A DNA stretch of 61,483 nucleotides from Rhodospirillaceae bacterium. GTDB taxonomy: Bacteria > Pseudomonadota > Alphaproteobacteria > Rhodospirillales > UBA2165. Position 1 is the first letter of the stretch. Each line of letters begins with the position of its first letter. The notes below the pieces were generated by a model that worked only from the letters and a program-made list of their open reading frames with translations, was not told the origin of the DNA and searched no databases. Position numbers and translations under genes: made by a program. Location of the stretch: the NCBI GenBank assembly GCA_018674495.1, contig JABHAA010000125.1:1-61483 (forward strand). The letters are read 5' to 3'. Positions 26,673 through 35,669 of this stretch are shown one piece after another.

Positions 26673-27509
26673 TTATGCCTCCCCGCCCTGGACGGCGGCA
26701 AGGCCTAACTCGCCCCTGGCCGTGTTCATTTGCTCGTCCGATGGCATGCGGTTATGCCATTCGGAGCGGCCTTCCATGAACGACACGCCCTTGCCCTTGA
26801 CCGTATTCGCAATGATCGCCAGGGGCCGGCCATCCAATTTATCCAGCTTGGCAAAAGCATCACCGATCTCGGCAAAATCATGGCCATCGATAGAGATCGC
26901 ATTCCAGCCGAAGCTGCGCCATTTGTCTTCCAGATCACCGAGCGCCACCAAATCCTCGGTGCGCCCCAAAATGCATAATTCGTTCCGATCGACGATGGCC
27001 ACCAGATTATCCAGCTTGTGATGGGCGGAAAACATGGCCGATTCCCAGATCGATCCTTCGTAGCATTCGCCGTCGCCAAGGATCACGAAGGTGCGGTAGT
27101 CATGGCCATCCTGGCGCGCCGCCAGGGCAAAGCCAGCGCCCATGCCGAGTCCGTGACCGAGGGAGCCCGATATGCCCTCGATCCCCGGAATGCGGAAATC
27201 GGCGTACATGCCAAGGAGGCCACCCGGTTCTGTAAAGCGCTTCAGCTCGTCGGCCGGGAAATAGCCGAGATCGGCGAGCACCGGATAGAGCACCATGGCC
27301 GCGTGGCCCTTGGATACGATCACCCGGTCCCGGTCCGCATAGTCGGGATCGCCAGCCTTGTAGTTCAGCACGCCGCCGTAATAGAGAGCGGTGACGATGT
27401 CGGCGCAGGAATAGCTGGATGGGATGTGGCCCTTCTTCTGGCGCATGGCCATTTCCCACAATTCCTGGCGCAACCAAAGCGCCTTGTCTTCGAGATCGTT
27501 TATGTTCAC
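26673..27509 (-). CDS. Split transketolase, N-terminal subunit (copy B)
   Basis: The 278-residue protein has the thiamine diphosphate motif GDGECYEGSIWE with the closing Asn in VDRNEL. It also has KGHAAMVLYPVLADLG and IPGIEGISGSLGHGLGMGAGFAL, conserved in transketolase N-terminal halves. With the next gene it should make a complete ketol-transferring enzyme. It follows the B12-type radical SAM gene after 24 bases. Confidence 0.9.
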   Translation of the reverse strand: MNINDLEDKALWLRQELWEMAMRQKKGHIPSSYSCADIVTALYYGGVLNYKAGDPDYADRDRVIVSKGHAAMVLYPVLADLGYFPADELKRFTEPGGLLGMYADFRIPGIEGISGSLGHGLGMGAGFALAARQDGHDYRTFVILGDGECYEGSIWESAMFSAHHKLDNLVAIVDRNELCILGRTEDLVALGDLEDKWRSFGWNAISIDGHDFAEIGDAFAKLDKLDGRPLAIIANTVKGKGVSFMEGRSEWHNRMPSDEQMNTARGELGLAAVQGGEA

Positions 27510-27533
27510 GATTTTTGTCTTCCCGTTCTAATG

Positions 27534-29027
27534 TTAAGCGGCGTTGCGCTCTTCCAATAATTTGCGGGCCAGGGGGATGGCGCGCATGCGTTCGATATGA
27601 TCAACCACGTCCGGGCCAAACTTGTTATTCACCAAATCCAGATATGGCTGGTGGGTGAAATAGGTATCGAAGGCGTTATCGCGGAATTCTAGAATATCGG
27701 CAGCGCTGCAATGATCGTTGGACAGCGGCTTGGCGTTGTAGCCGTGCTGAGAGAAATCCTGCCAGGTGTCGGGCAGCTCCAGCCCGCCGGCGACGGCAGA
27801 ATCGTAAAGCTGGGAGCCCGGATAGGCCATAGCCGAATAGAAATTGGCGAACTCACAATTAAGCTCCAGCGCCAGATCCAGGGTTTCCTGCATGCGCGGC
27901 ACATTGTCGTCGGGCAGCCCGAAGATATAATTGCCGATAATGTTGATGCCGGCGCCCTGAATGCGCCGTGCCACGTCGATGATATCGTCGTTGCCGTATT
28001 TCTTGAGCGCGCCGTCGCGCACGTGATCGGAAGCGCTTTCGATGCCGAGGCAAAGCCAGTTGACACCGGCGGCTTTCAGCCCATCCAGAAACTCGTCCTG
28101 CACCGAATCCACCCGCGCATAGGCCCAGATATTGACATCGTAATCCCGCGTTTTCAGCAAATCGCAAATGCCGTGCACATGGCGTTTATTAAGCACAAAC
28201 ATCTCGTCCACGAATTTGATATTTTTGACGCCGAAATTTTCCACCAGGAAATCGATTTCCTTGATCACAGTTTCCGGATTCCACATACGGTACGACGATT
28301 TGCCGAACGGCGAATTGATGCAGCAGAAGGAACAATGATAAGGGCAGCCCAGACTGGTATGGATGGAAGCGTAGGGTGAGCGCTCATCGATATGATCAAA
28401 GCTGTGCCAGTTGTGCGCCCGGTAGCGGTCCATGGGCAGCAAATCCCATGCGATGCCGGGCATTTCCTCGTCCAGATTGGTGATCAACGGCTCTGCGCTA
28501 GTCGGCGGAATAATTTTGCCCCCGTCCCGCCACCACAGGCTGGGCACGCCGGAATAATCGTTGGCCCGGGATTGGATGGCCTGATGGGTCTTGTAGATGG
28601 TCGCCGGGCCTTCCAGATCACAAACGAAATCCACCGCCTCTTCGCGCATGGTGCGCAACGGCAGTGCCGACGGATGGGTGCCGGTCATCATGATCTTGGC
28701 TTCCGGGTCCGCGTCGCGGATTTTTTCGGCGATGGCGCCGGCGGCGCTCATGTTCTGGGTCGAGGCCGAGGGCTGCAAGCCATAGACCACGATTACAATC
28801 AGTTTAGCATTGAAATCCTCGGTCGCCACGCGGGCCACCATATCGGCGCTGGCACCCATGGCCGGCGCGTCATAGATGGCGGCGCTTAATCCTTTGCCGC
28901 GCACATACGTGGCGTAGAGCCCGGCGAACACCGGCGGCTCGATGGCCGAAAACTCGTCGCCCAAATCTTGATAGGTCTGCTTCCTGTCACCGGGATTGAT
29001 GAACAGGATATCCACTGCCTCGGCCAT
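27534..29027 (-). CDS. B12-binding-domain radical SAM protein
   Basis: The 497-residue protein has an N-terminal Rossmann-like half with MMTGTHPSALP, the cobalamin-domain strand in this superfamily. A radical SAM barrel follows with Cys228, Cys232 and Cys235 in GCPYHCSFC, and later YIFGLPDDN and LCLGIESASD, which are usual barrel segments. It is the first gene of operon B, ahead of the transketolase. Known relatives perform C-methylation or other radical rearrangements, so it may modify a sugar carbon; this is inference. It resembles the gene at 518..1984 in plan. Confidence 0.87.
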   Translation of the reverse strand: MAEAVDILFINPGDRKQTYQDLGDEFSAIEPPVFAGLYATYVRGKGLSAAIYDAPAMGASADMVARVATEDFNAKLIVIVVYGLQPSASTQNMSAAGAIAEKIRDADPEAKIMMTGTHPSALPLRTMREEAVDFVCDLEGPATIYKTHQAIQSRANDYSGVPSLWWRDGGKIIPPTSAEPLITNLDEEMPGIAWDLLPMDRYRAHNWHSFDHIDERSPYASIHTSLGCPYHCSFCCINSPFGKSSYRMWNPETVIKEIDFLVENFGVKNIKFVDEMFVLNKRHVHGICDLLKTRDYDVNIWAYARVDSVQDEFLDGLKAAGVNWLCLGIESASDHVRDGALKKYGNDDIIDVARRIQGAGINIIGNYIFGLPDDNVPRMQETLDLALELNCEFANFYSAMAYPGSQLYDSAVAGGLELPDTWQDFSQHGYNAKPLSNDHCSAADILEFRDNAFDTYFTHQPYLDLVNNKFGPDVVDHIERMRAIPLARKLLEERNAA

Positions 29028-29145
29028 TCAGCCTTCTCCCACCAAATTACGACGCTTGGTTTTTTACCAAGTCACCAGAGTATTTGATAATACCGGCCAC
29101 GTCTTAAAGAACTATTTAAGTCATATAGTCTGCTGACCCTGGAAA

Positions 29146-29823
29146 TCAAATCCAACTCAGCAATCCGCTCAAATCGGTTATCTCGCCCGCTGGTTTGCCC
29201 GGCAATTGCTCCGCCGGTTGTCCGAACCGGTTGACCCATAAAACCTGAAATCCGAAGTTGGCCGCGCCGGCCACGTCCCAGGCGTTGGACGACATAAAAC
29301 AGATAGATTGGGCCGGGCAGGACAGCTGATCGACGGCCATCTGGTAGACGGCTGAACTGGGCTTATAGATACGGATTGCATCGACGCTGATGACGGCATC
29401 CAGCTTGTTCGCCAACCCCGCATGGTTGGTGGCCGCTTCCAGCATGCGCGGATTGCCGTTGGACAGGATTGCCGTCTTCAAGCCCTTCGCTTGCAACTCG
29501 CCAAGGACGCCGGCGGCTTCCGGATAGGCGTCCAGTTCCAAATAAAGGGCCAAAAGCCGGGCGCGCAGTCCATCATCTTCGATGCCAAGGCTGGCCATGG
29601 CGTAATCAAGCGCGTCCGCGGTCACAGCCTCGAAATCCACATATTCGTCCATCAGGGTGCGCAGCCAGGTGTAGCTCAGCTGCTTGCCGCGCCATATCTC
29701 GGCCAAGATCTGCCAGTTGTCGCCGAGCTCGTCGGCGCAATGGGCGGCGGCGGCGTTGACGTCAAACAACGTGCCGTAGGCGTCGAACACGCAGGCTTGA
29801 ATATTTTCAAGTTTTTGGCTCAT
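29146..29823 (-). CDS. L-2-haloacid dehalogenase (HAD type II)
   Basis: The 225-residue protein shows the full catalytic set of type II haloacid dehalogenases: nucleophile Asp14 in FDAYGTLFDV, the Arg in WRGKQLSYTWLR, Ser/Asn in ILSNGNP, Lys in IYKPSSAVY and SSNAWDVAGA. It would hydrolyse (S)-2-haloacids to (R)-2-hydroxyacids. The start was set at ATG 29823, where the family core begins; it overlaps the upstream dehydrogenase gene by 17 bases, and an in-frame start 15 codons earlier lies deeper in that gene. It ends a three-gene operon. Confidence 0.87.
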   Translation of the reverse strand: MSQKLENIQACVFDAYGTLFDVNAAAAHCADELGDNWQILAEIWRGKQLSYTWLRTLMDEYVDFEAVTADALDYAMASLGIEDDGLRARLLALYLELDAYPEAAGVLGELQAKGLKTAILSNGNPRMLEAATNHAGLANKLDAVISVDAIRIYKPSSAVYQMAVDQLSCPAQSICFMSSNAWDVAGAANFGFQVLWVNRFGQPAEQLPGKPAGEITDLSGLLSWI

Positions 29824-30700
29824 GGCTTCCCAATAATTCCATAATATTGCCGATGTCCTCTTCCGCATATCCGTTGGCGGCGGCGCGGCGGAGCATCTCG
29901 GCGGCGGTGGCCGCCATGGTCAGCGGCGCCAGATTGGCGGCGCCAAGCGCATTGGCCGCGTCCAGGTCTTTCAGCATGGTATGGACGTGGCCGAGCAACG
30001 GTTCTGTCACACGCCCGGCGAAGCGGGGCCCAAAAATCTGCAAAGGAGCCGAATCGGCAAAGCCGCCGGCCAAGGCTTCGCTTAAGCTTTTCGCGTCCAC
30101 GCCGGAGGCTTCGGCCAGCCGCACCGCCTCGGCGATGGTGGCGATATTGCTGCCGACGATCACCTGGTTGCAAAGCTTGGTCACCTGGCCGGCGCCCGTG
30201 GGGCCCATATGGGTGACGCGCTGGGAGAGATGCGCCAACACTGGGCGCACCCGCTCGATGTCTTCCCCATCGCCGCCCGCCAGAATAGCAAGCGTGCCCT
30301 CGCCCGCACCCTTGACGCCGCCGGACACCGGCGCATCGATCCAGCCCATGCCGGTTTCCGATTTGAGCCGCCCGGCCATAGCGCGCGCACGGTCAGGGGC
30401 CATGGAGGAAAAATCCACCAAAATTTGGCCCCGCTTCGCTGCTTCGCTAACGCCGCCGGGGCCGAAGACCACCGCCTCCACCGCGTCCGCATCGGTCAGG
30501 CACATAAGGACGAAATCCGAGCCCTCCGTGACCGCCGCCGGGCCATCGGCTTCCACGGCGCCCATTTCCAGAAGCGGTTCGATCTTGGCCCTGGTGCGGT
30601 TCCAGACGGTGACGGCATAGCCCGCCGCCAACAGCCGCCCCGTCATCGGTGCACCCATCAGGCCCAACCCGACAAAACCGAGCCTGGGCGTTTCGCTCAT
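29807..30700 (-). CDS. Beta-hydroxyacid dehydrogenase (3-hydroxyisobutyrate dehydrogenase family)
   Basis: The 297-residue protein has [12 protein letters not shown] at the N-terminus for NAD(P), then [20 protein letters not shown] as the substrate-binding segment and a KLCNQ segment with the catalytic Lys. These mark the 3-hydroxyisobutyrate / tartronate semialdehyde reductase family. The exact substrate is not decided. Four-base overlap with the dehydratase gene upstream and overlap with the dehalogenase gene downstream imply one transcript for small-acid metabolism. Confidence 0.87.
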   Translation of the reverse strand: MSETPRLGFVGLGLMGAPMTGRLLAAGYAVTVWNRTRAKIEPLLEMGAVEADGPAAVTEGSDFVLMCLTDADAVEAVVFGPGGVSEAAKRGQILVDFSSMAPDRARAMAGRLKSETGMGWIDAPVSGGVKGAGEGTLAILAGGDGEDIERVRPVLAHLSQRVTHMGPTGAGQVTKLCNQVIVGSNIATIAEAVRLAEASGVDAKSLSEALAGGFADSAPLQIFGPRFAGRVTEPLLGHVHTMLKDLDAANALGAANLAPLTMAATAAEMLRRAAANGYAEEDIGNIMELLGSHEPKT

Positions 30701-32418
30701 TCCGTATCCACCCCGATGCGTTCCTCATGCTCCCAGACAACGCCGCCCGCATGGGTGACCGCGCCAAGATTGGCAGGACCGACGGTAACCGCATATTTCT
30801 GCAAAGCCCCAGCCAGTTTTGAAGCGTCGGGCGGCGTCCAGTCCTGGCGCCGATTCTCCAGCTCAGCATCGCTCAAAGCCACCGAAATTGTCGCCGCTTC
30901 GCCATCTATGCGGATCATATCGCCGTTGCGGATCAGCGCGATAGCGCCGCCCGATGCGGCTTCGGGACACGCATAGCCGATGCACATGCCCCGCGTGGCG
31001 CCTGAAAAGCGGCCATCGGTCAGCAATGCCACCTTCTCGCCCATACCCTGGCCGTAAATCAGCGCGGTCACGCCGAGCATTTCGCGCATGCCGGGCCCGC
31101 CTTTCGGCCCTTCGTTACGGATCACGATGACCGAGCCTTCGGCGTAATTTCGGGAGCGGATGACCGCCATGCAGTCTTCTTCGCATTCGAACACCAGCGC
31201 CGGGCCTTCATGCACCAGATTTGCCAGGCCGGCCACTTTCAGCAATGCGCCGTCCGGGCAGAGATTGCCCTTCAACACCACGACGCCGCCGGTCGGCGAG
31301 ATCGGATCGGACGCGGGCACCACCACATGGCCGTCTGGCGCCGGTGTATCGCCCAAGGCATCTTTCAAAGCCTCACCCGTAAGGGTCAGGCAATCGCCGT
31401 CCAAATGACCGCCGTCCAATAGCGCTTTTAAGATCACCGGCGCCCCGCCGATGTCATAGACGTCCTTGGCATGGTAAAGCCCGCCGGGCTTGAGATTGGC
31501 AATTAGCGGCGTGCGTGCAAACACATCGGCCACATCGTCCAAGGTGAACCGCAAGCCCGCCTCGTGGGCAATGGCCGGCAGATGCAGCCCCGCATTGGTG
31601 GAGCCGCCGGTGGCCGCGACCACGGCGGCGGCGTTCTCCAAGCTGGCGCGGGTGATCAAATCTCTGGGCAGCGGTCCGCCGGCGTTGATCATCTCCACAA
31701 CCATTTCTCCGGCGCGGCGGGCAACTTCGGCGCGCGCCTCGTGAACGCCGGGGATCATCGAAGAGCCGAGCGGCGCCAGGCCTAAGGCTTCCGAGACCAT
31801 ACCCATGGTGTTGGCGGTGAACTGCCCGGCGCAGGCGCCGGTGGTTGGCAGGCAGACCCGCTCCAATTCGTCCAGCTCGGCGAGGTCCATGTCGCCGGTC
31901 ATCACGGCGCCCACCGCTTCGTAGGTGTCGAGGACGCTGACATCCTTGCCGCGCCAGCGGCCCGGCAGGGCGCTGCCGCCGAAAATGAAGGCCGAGGGCA
32001 CATTGCAGCGCACCATGCCCATCATGATGCCGGGCAGGTTCTTGTCGCAGCCGCCGAAGCCGACGATGCCGTCATAGGCGTGGCCGCGCACCACCAGCTC
32101 AACACTGTCGGCGATCACTTCGCGGGATATGAGCGAGAACTTCATGCCCTGATGGTTCATGGAAATGCCGTCGGAAACGGATATGGTGGTGAATTCCCTT
32201 GGCGTGCCGCCTGCCGCTTTGACGCCTTCCTTGGCGGCGGCGGCTTGCGGCGCCAAATTCATGGTGCAGGGGGTGCCTTCCCCGGACGTGGTGACGACGC
32301 CGACGAAGGGCTGATTGATGGCTTTGTCGTCCAGCCCCATGCCGCGCAGGAACGCCCGGTGCGGCGCCCGGTCGAGCCCCCTGGTTGCTACGGTGGATCG
32401 CAATGTCTTATCCGGCAT
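30697..32418 (-). CDS. ilvD: Dihydroxy-acid dehydratase family protein
   Basis: The 573-residue protein is full length for IlvD. Cluster and metal segments are present: [30 protein letters not shown] and [20 protein letters not shown], which supply the Fe-S cysteines. IlvD dehydrates 2,3-dihydroxy-3-methyl acids in branched-chain amino acid synthesis; close relatives act on sugar acids. Placement with a beta-hydroxyacid dehydrogenase and a dehalogenase leaves a catabolic sugar-acid role open. It starts the operon. Confidence 0.88.
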   Translation of the reverse strand: MPDKTLRSTVATRGLDRAPHRAFLRGMGLDDKAINQPFVGVVTTSGEGTPCTMNLAPQAAAAKEGVKAAGGTPREFTTISVSDGISMNHQGMKFSLISREVIADSVELVVRGHAYDGIVGFGGCDKNLPGIMMGMVRCNVPSAFIFGGSALPGRWRGKDVSVLDTYEAVGAVMTGDMDLAELDELERVCLPTTGACAGQFTANTMGMVSEALGLAPLGSSMIPGVHEARAEVARRAGEMVVEMINAGGPLPRDLITRASLENAAAVVAATGGSTNAGLHLPAIAHEAGLRFTLDDVADVFARTPLIANLKPGGLYHAKDVYDIGGAPVILKALLDGGHLDGDCLTLTGEALKDALGDTPAPDGHVVVPASDPISPTGGVVVLKGNLCPDGALLKVAGLANLVHEGPALVFECEEDCMAVIRSRNYAEGSVIVIRNEGPKGGPGMREMLGVTALIYGQGMGEKVALLTDGRFSGATRGMCIGYACPEAASGGAIALIRNGDMIRIDGEAATISVALSDAELENRRQDWTPPDASKLAGALQKYAVTVGPANLGAVTHAGGVVWEHEERIGVDTE

Positions 32419-32491
32419 GTCAATTGCATAACCCGAACCAAGAGGCTAGTACACCCCAATGACATGCGGCTCTAAAATTCTGTAAAATGAT

Positions 32492-33166
32492 ATGAACGAT
32501 AGCGATCTCGAAAGCCATTTGACCGAGGCCGGACTTTGGTCGGAAGTTAAAAGCCCCCGCGGCGCAACCGAAGGCCGGGCGGCGCTGTTCCTCGACCGGG
32601 ACGGCGTTCTGGTGGAGGAAGTCAACTATCTGCACCGACCCCAGGACGCGCGCCTGATCGATGGCGCCGCCGACGTGATCGGCCGCGCCAACGCCCGAGG
32701 CATCGCCGTCGTCGTCGTGACCAACCAGGCCGGCATCGGGCGGCGCTATTACGATTGGATCCATTTCATTGCCGTGCAGGCAAAAATTACCGAGATGCTG
32801 GGCACCGCCGGCGTTCATCTGGACGCGGTGTTCGCCTGCCCGCACCACGCCGATGCGCGCCCGCCCTACCAGCACCCGGACCATCCTTCGCGCAAACCCA
32901 ATCCCGGCATGCTGGTGCTGGCCGGCGGGCTGCTTGGGCTGGATCTGGCCGCGTCCTGGATCATCGGCGACCGTGCGTCCGATGTGCGCGCTGGGCTGAA
33001 TGGCGGGCTGGCTGGCGGCGTCCAAGTGGCCACCGGCCACGGATCGCGCGGCAATGAACGCGATACCGCAGCTGCGCTAGCCACCAACGCCTATCCGGTT
33101 CTTTGCCTCAATTCCATCGCCGATGTGCCTGACCAGCCGCAAATCCTAAACGGCGCTTTGGTCTAA
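32492..33166 (+). CDS. gmhB: GmhB-like heptose bisphosphate phosphatase
   Basis: The 224-residue HAD-family protein has FLDRDGVL (Asp35, Asp37), VVVTNQAGIGRRYY, CPHHADA, RKPNPGM and GDRASDVRAG, the ordered motifs of GmhB. That enzyme removes the C7 phosphate of heptose 1,7-bisphosphate, between the HddA and HddC steps. The CPH half of the zinc site remains, but the CxC that normally precedes RKP is replaced by HPS. About 30 extra residues precede the core. It lies apart from the HddA/HddC genes, beyond the dehydratase operon. Histidinol phosphatase activity is a less likely alternative. Confidence 0.82.
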   Translation: MNDSDLESHLTEAGLWSEVKSPRGATEGRAALFLDRDGVLVEEVNYLHRPQDARLIDGAADVIGRANARGIAVVVVTNQAGIGRRYYDWIHFIAVQAKITEMLGTAGVHLDAVFACPHHADARPPYQHPDHPSRKPNPGMLVLAGGLLGLDLAASWIIGDRASDVRAGLNGGLAGGVQVATGHGSRGNERDTAAALATNAYPVLCLNSIADVPDQPQILNGALV

Positions 33167-33245
33167 TCGGTACTTAAACAGGGCCGGTTGCGGCTGACCG
33201 CAGATTGCCGGTAATATATGTACAGCCGAGGGGAGGCAGCGAGCT

Positions 33246-34682
33246 ATGACAAATCACGACAGCAATCTGACCGGCGCCGATATTCGCGCCAAACTGGACC
33301 ATCCAATAGTCGACGCCGATGGCCACATGATCGAAACCACATTCGCGATTCTCGATTTCGTTAAGCAGGTGGGCGGTGCCGATATCGCTGCCCGTTACGA
33401 GGCGGCACTCTCCGCCGATACCACCAGCTCGAAGCGGCTCGCGGTCTGGGTCGGCAATTCCGGCCCGGCCACCATCGACCGAGCAACCGCCATGCTGCCA
33501 AAGCTTATGTACAATCGGCTGGATGAAGCTGGGATCGATTTCGGGGTTGTGTATGGAACGCATGCTTTACGGGTTCTGCGCACGCGCGACGACGAATTGC
33601 GCCCGGTGGTGTACCGGGCCATGAACATGCTCTATGCGGATATGTTCAAAGATGTGTCCGACCGGCTAACTCCGGTGGCCTTGATCCCCATGGACAAGCC
33701 GGAGGAGGCGATGGCAGAGTTGGATTTCGCCATCGGCGAGCTGGGCTTGAAGGCGATTGTCATGAACACCTTGATCAACCGCCCCGCGCCCGAAGTATTG
33801 AAAGAAGCACCGCATCTTGCGCATTGGACGCTGGCGCCAACCAGCCCGGCCATGGATGTGGGCGACGCGTACGATCCGGTATGGGCGAAATGCGTCGAAT
33901 TGGGCGTCGCCCCCACTTGCCATGATGGCTTTCGCGGGCGCGGCTCGACGCACGGCTCGCCCAGCAACTACGCCTTCAATTCCCTCGGCTCGTTTGGCCA
34001 GGGAAGCGATTATTTCTGCCGCTCGTTATTGTTCGGCGGCGTACCCAAGCGTTTCCCGACCCTCAAATTCGCGTTTCTGGAGGGCGGCACGGGCTGGGCG
34101 TCGCAACTTTTCAACAGCCTTTTTGAATATTGGGAAAAGCGCAGCCTGGAAGCCTTGTCGAAGAACTTGGATCCAGCCAAGCTGAATGTGGATTTACTGG
34201 TCGAGATGTTCGAAAAATACGGCAACGAATACCTCACCCCGGAACGCATCCGGGGAAATCCCCATCACCCGGCATCGTCGCAACTGTTTGTGCCGCCCGA
34301 AGAGGTCGATGACTTCACCCCGGCGGGCATCGAAGGCCCGGAAGATATCTGCCGCATCTTCAACGATAATTTCTATTTCGGATCTGAAGCCGACGACCGC
34401 ATGACCGCCGTCGGCTTCGATACCAAGCTCAATCATTATGGGCTTAAATTAAAGGCGATCATCGGCTCAGACATCGGCCATTGGGATGTGCCGGACATGA
34501 CCAAAGTAATGGTCGAAGCCTACGAAATGGTCGAACGCGACTATATAACAGGCGACGATTTCCGCGATTTCACATTCTCGAACGTGGTGGAAATGCACAC
34601 CAGCATGAATCCGGACTTCTTCAAAGGAACGGTGGTCGAAGGCGCCGTCGGCAAATTCATGGCTGAAAATAAAGCGGTGTAA
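33246..34682 (+). CDS. Amidohydrolase-family metal-dependent hydrolase (amidohydrolase 2 type)
   Basis: The 478-residue cytoplasmic protein begins with PIVDADGHMIE, the modified HxH metal site of amidohydrolase 2 proteins. It continues with CHDGFRGRGS, FAFLEGGTGW and, near the C-terminus, IGSDIGHWDVPDM with the metal-binding Asp. Relatives include decarboxylases and hydrolases of aromatic or lactone substrates; the substrate is unknown here. A good ribosome site (GGGGAGG) lies about nine bases before the ATG. It converges on the next gene with a two-base gap. Confidence 0.82.
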   Translation: MTNHDSNLTGADIRAKLDHPIVDADGHMIETTFAILDFVKQVGGADIAARYEAALSADTTSSKRLAVWVGNSGPATIDRATAMLPKLMYNRLDEAGIDFGVVYGTHALRVLRTRDDELRPVVYRAMNMLYADMFKDVSDRLTPVALIPMDKPEEAMAELDFAIGELGLKAIVMNTLINRPAPEVLKEAPHLAHWTLAPTSPAMDVGDAYDPVWAKCVELGVAPTCHDGFRGRGSTHGSPSNYAFNSLGSFGQGSDYFCRSLLFGGVPKRFPTLKFAFLEGGTGWASQLFNSLFEYWEKRSLEALSKNLDPAKLNVDLLVEMFEKYGNEYLTPERIRGNPHHPASSQLFVPPEEVDDFTPAGIEGPEDICRIFNDNFYFGSEADDRMTAVGFDTKLNHYGLKLKAIIGSDIGHWDVPDMTKVMVEAYEMVERDYITGDDFRDFTFSNVVEMHTSMNPDFFKGTVVEGAVGKFMAENKAV

Positions 34683-34684
34683 AG

Positions 34685-35509
34685 CTACCAGACCGACGCG
34701 TTCGATTTATCGGTATCGCGCCGCCCGCGGGTTTTGCGGCGCCGGTCGGGTCCGGCAATCGGCCGTTTTTTCTTGCGCCTTTGGGTGTCCCGCTTGACCC
34801 TTTTTCCAGCGGGACGAAGGTCCTTGACACCCTCGTGCCATTCCTGCGTCGCTTCGGCGACCTCTTCAACCTCTCCGGTCGGCGCCCAGATGCGATTGAG
34901 CTCCAAATCTCGTTCCTGTTCCCGGCTAAGGGCCTGCAACGATTTATCGGGATCGATCCTGCCGTCCTCGCCCATGGCGTCGGCGGCGTCGACCACCCCC
35001 AACACCTCGGAGATAAGCTCTTCCGCATTGAAGCCGCCGCGCAAAAATTGGACGCCCAATTCGTTGACGATCTTGGATGCCATGCGCAAACCATCGCCGT
35101 CCGATTTCTTCAACTGAAAGAAAAATATCTCATCGTCCTGACAGGTGTAGGTGCCGTCATGGCCAATGGTGCGCGACAACAAAGTTTCGCAAAACCGCAC
35201 CAGACTGCGCGCCGGTTTTTCGCCGGTGGTCGTACCGATGGCCTTAAAGATCGGTTTCAAATCCAGAATATAGACCTTGCCCGCCTGGCCCTTGATCAGG
35301 GCATCGCCGGCGCCGGCATCTTTTTCCTGAAGAATTTCGCTGGTCGATACGGTTGTTTCCGGGGCCGATGTATCGACCGTGATAGTTCCCGATTCCAAAT
35401 CGATTTCATCGGAAAGCTCGACCGCACCCGAAAGACCGTCCGCGTCTCGGTTACGCTTTTTCTCGCCAGAGGATTTGGCCGTTTTCTTTTTACGGCCCTC
35501 AATTGAACC
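34685..35509 (-). CDS. Degenerate GGDEF-like protein of unknown role
   Basis: The 274-residue protein has a basic N-terminus, an acidic linker (to about residue 85), a central domain (about 90 to 180) and a strongly basic arginine/lysine-rich C-terminus. The central domain (LVRFCETLLSRTIGHDGTYT, DDEIFFFQL, ASKIVNELG) resembles a GGDEF nucleotide-cyclase fold with the signature lost, so it is probably not a cyclase. ATG 35509 was chosen for a GGTGGGA site upstream; an ATG 16 codons earlier has none. It follows the coiled-coil membrane protein gene on the same strand. Confidence 0.55.
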   Translation of the reverse strand, partial: GSIEGRKKKTAKSSGEKKRNRDADGLSGAVELSDEIDLESGTITVDTSAPETTVSTSEILQEKDAGAGDALIKGQAGKVYILDLKPIFKAIGTTTGEKPARSLVRFCETLLSRTIGHDGTYTCQDDEIFFFQLKKSDGDGLRMASKIVNELGVQFLRGGFNAEELISEVLGVVDAADAMGEDGRIDPDKSLQALSREQERDLELNRIWAPTGEVEEVAEATQEWHEGVKDLRPAGKRVKRDTQRRKKKRPIAGPDRRRKTRGRRDTDKSNASVW

Positions 35510-35669
35510 CATAATTTTCGTCCCACCACACGCTATTTCAGACCCAAGATTCACCACTTCGGGTGATAATTATAGGGTTTCCTATAGACGAATATGGGAG
35601 CCGCGTAAATGACGGTTTCCATCTATTTTTAGGCCATTCAGATGAGCCTTTCCTGGCGGCCCAAATATC

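Noticed and set aside
29055..29071. Small stem CTTGGT with ACCAAG after the dehalogenase gene
   Set aside because: Only six weak pairs around a five-base loop and no flanking T-run on the transcribed strand; not enough for a terminator call.
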